Of a stretch of DNA of 64,000 nt, positions 63,127 through 64,000 are shown piece by piece; within the stretch, counting starts at the first letter, position 1; each line of letters starts with the position of its first letter. The notes under the pieces are model-generated. The model worked only from the letters and a program-made list of their open reading frames with translations, made no database searches and was not told where the DNA came from. The translations under genes and the position numbers were made by a program. The stretch lies in NCBI GenBank assembly GCA_934394615.1, contig CAKRRJ010000002.1, forward strand, positions 1 through 64,000. Direction: 5' to 3'. The DNA comes from an uncultured Lachnospiraceae bacterium. GTDB taxonomy: Bacteria; Bacillota; Clostridia; Lachnospirales; Lachnospiraceae.

Positions 63127-63178
63127 TTACAGCATTTTTATTGTGTCATTATTCTATTTTTATCGTGTCAGGCTGTAA
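63127..63178. repeat. Direct repeats inside an inverted repeat upstream of yitT
   Basis: ATTTTTATTGTGTCA (63134-63148) and ATTTTTATCGTGTCA (63156-63170) repeat with a 22-base period. They are framed by TTACAGC (63127-63133) and GCTGTAA (63172-63178). Probably part of the yitT promoter region; function unknown. Confidence 0.4.
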
Positions 63179-63209
63179 TGTGCATCTGTCTTTCTGACAC
63201 ATACACAGT

Positions 63210-64000
63210 TTATCTTTCGTCCTCTCCAGACACATCTTCCGGTCCGGCTGGTTCCAATTGTGGACGGCCTCCGCCGCTCCAGCTCTGGCGCGCCACATAG
63301 CTGTCCGCCGCCATGCTCTGCATTTCTTTCATTTTCTTTCCTTTTGGGTCCACACGCTTCCACAGCGTATAGGCACTGGTCTGCTTCGCGTCACTCCAGG
63401 AAAGCGCCTCTCCCGCACAGTACGGGAAGTAAAGATCGGCGTAAAGGGATGCCATCTGTGCCTTCAGATCATCCGGCACCAGGGTAATCGTCTGCTTTAC
63501 CTGTTCTCGGATTACGGATTTCGCGTACTGCAAAGACCAGTCCGCAAAATTTAAAAGCTCCGGATTTTCTGAACCCTGTTCCTTTGCCCAGGCCGCCACA
63601 TCGGCATGTCCCGTCTCAAATGTCATCGTGTCGTTTAAGTCCCAGCTCAGCATGCCATACTGGTTGCCCGGAAACGAATACGGTCCCAGAACAATCTCGT
63701 GGATCCCTTCTCCCGTTCCCGACACACCCGGCTCCTTTGTGTGCTCCCGGATCCTCTGTACATGGAGATGTCCGCTGATAAACAGAGGTACCTGGTACTT
63801 TTCCAACAGCGCCGTGACTTCCGGCCCGTTCTCCATCTCACACTGCGTTGTAAACAGGCGGCTCTCCTGCAAAAGGTTATGATGCGCCAGCACAATGACC
63901 TGAATGCCATTCTCCTTCGCTACCTGAAGATGAACTTCCATCCATTTGAGTGTTGCCTCGCTGATCCGTCCCTCCACATGGTTTCCGTCATCGTAAATAC
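63210..64000 (-). CDS. Metallophosphoesterase, N-terminus beyond window edge
   Basis: Only the C-terminal 262 or so residues are visible; the frame stays open to base 64000. VIVLAHHNLLQ and LFISGHLHVQRI are the late metal-binding motifs (histidine pairs) of calcineurin-like phosphoesterases. IVLGPYSFPGNQYGMLSWDLND follows the core, and the last 100 residues form a helical tail with no known motif. Substrate unknown. A full gene would have the GDxH and GNH motifs upstream. Confidence 0.8.
   Translation of the reverse strand, partial: IYDDGNHVEGRISEATLKWMEVHLQVAKENGIQVIVLAHHNLLQESRLFTTQCEMENGPEVTALLEKYQVPLFISGHLHVQRIREHTKEPGVSGTGEGIHEIVLGPYSFPGNQYGMLSWDLNDTMTFETGHADVAAWAKEQGSENPELLNFADWSLQYAKSVIREQVKQTITLVPDDLKAQMASLYADLYFPYCAGEALSWSDAKQTSAYTLWKRVDPKGKKMKEMQSMAADSYVARQSWSGGGRPQLEPAGPEDVSGEDER

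Noticed and set aside
1-64000. CRISPR arrays, tRNA or rRNA genes, prophage or complete insertion sequences
   Set aside because: I saw no regularly spaced repeats, no tRNA or rRNA signature and no transposase, integrase or phage structural gene.

Overview
The window looks like a chromosomal segment of a spore-forming, anaerobic Firmicute of the Clostridia, most likely the Lachnospiraceae (Clostridium cluster XIVa). The grounds are the G+C content of about one half by eye, the clostridial gene order around ftsZ-spoIIGA-sigE, sporulation genes (spoIIGA, sigE, spoIIP, a Spo0E-like gene), pyruvate phosphate dikinase, HemW, strong AGGAGG ribosome sites and a THF riboswitch on folT. Nearly everything is on the minus strand; only three genes read plus (a GNAT protein, relQ and an ABC permease). 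Both edges cut a gene: a YitT-family protein at the left and a metallophosphoesterase at the right.

Left accessory part (1-12.2 kb): partial yitT, lrgAB, a tandem GNAT acetyltransferase, mrp and relQ (divergent), then a convergent gap holding two very long hairpins, folT behind a THF riboswitch, a MATE exporter, a YfcC-type carrier, and an Hpt plus GGDEF-REC-HD-GYP signalling pair. Three copies of a 133-bp-class, transposase-less structured element (MITE) lie here. Two of them have terminal inverted repeats and an 8-bp target duplication; a fourth remnant sits near 46.7 kb.

Housekeeping part (12.2-48.7 kb): ppdK, moeA, mobAB, glyQS, a lipoprotein, recO, era, an M16C protease, ydcF, apt and a GHL10 protein. 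Then come hemW-lepA-spoIIP-sigE-spoIIGA-ftsZ and a division/cell-wall cluster read from mraZ: mraZ, rsmH, ftsL, two class B PBPs, mraY, murD, ftsW, murA, ftsQ. The cluster is headed by a sigma-A-type promoter and MraZ boxes. spoIIGA has a long-spacer promoter with an overlapping 0A-type box, as in the B. subtilis spoIIG operon. Next to the cluster are a 51-codon Spo0E-like gene, lgt and holA.

Right accessory part (48.7-64 kb): a LacI-regulated ribose or deoxyribose operon (deoC-rbsK-rbsD-rbsA-rbsC-rbsB, with rbsR upstream). Next is a tightly coupled operon for SipW-type secretion: an orphan LuxR-type regulator, two small SipW-signal proteins, a signal peptidase with a large extra membrane domain, a DUF5305-like protein and a TasA-like protein. 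It probably makes and exports an extracellular fibre or matrix. An orphan ABC permease, a second YitT protein and the partial phosphoesterase follow.

The most interesting points are the mobile structured repeat and its effects on neighbouring genes, the SipW/TasA-like operon, the enlarged THF riboswitch, the twin long hairpins and the Hpt/c-di-GMP pair. All functional statements come from reading the sequence; no database search was run.
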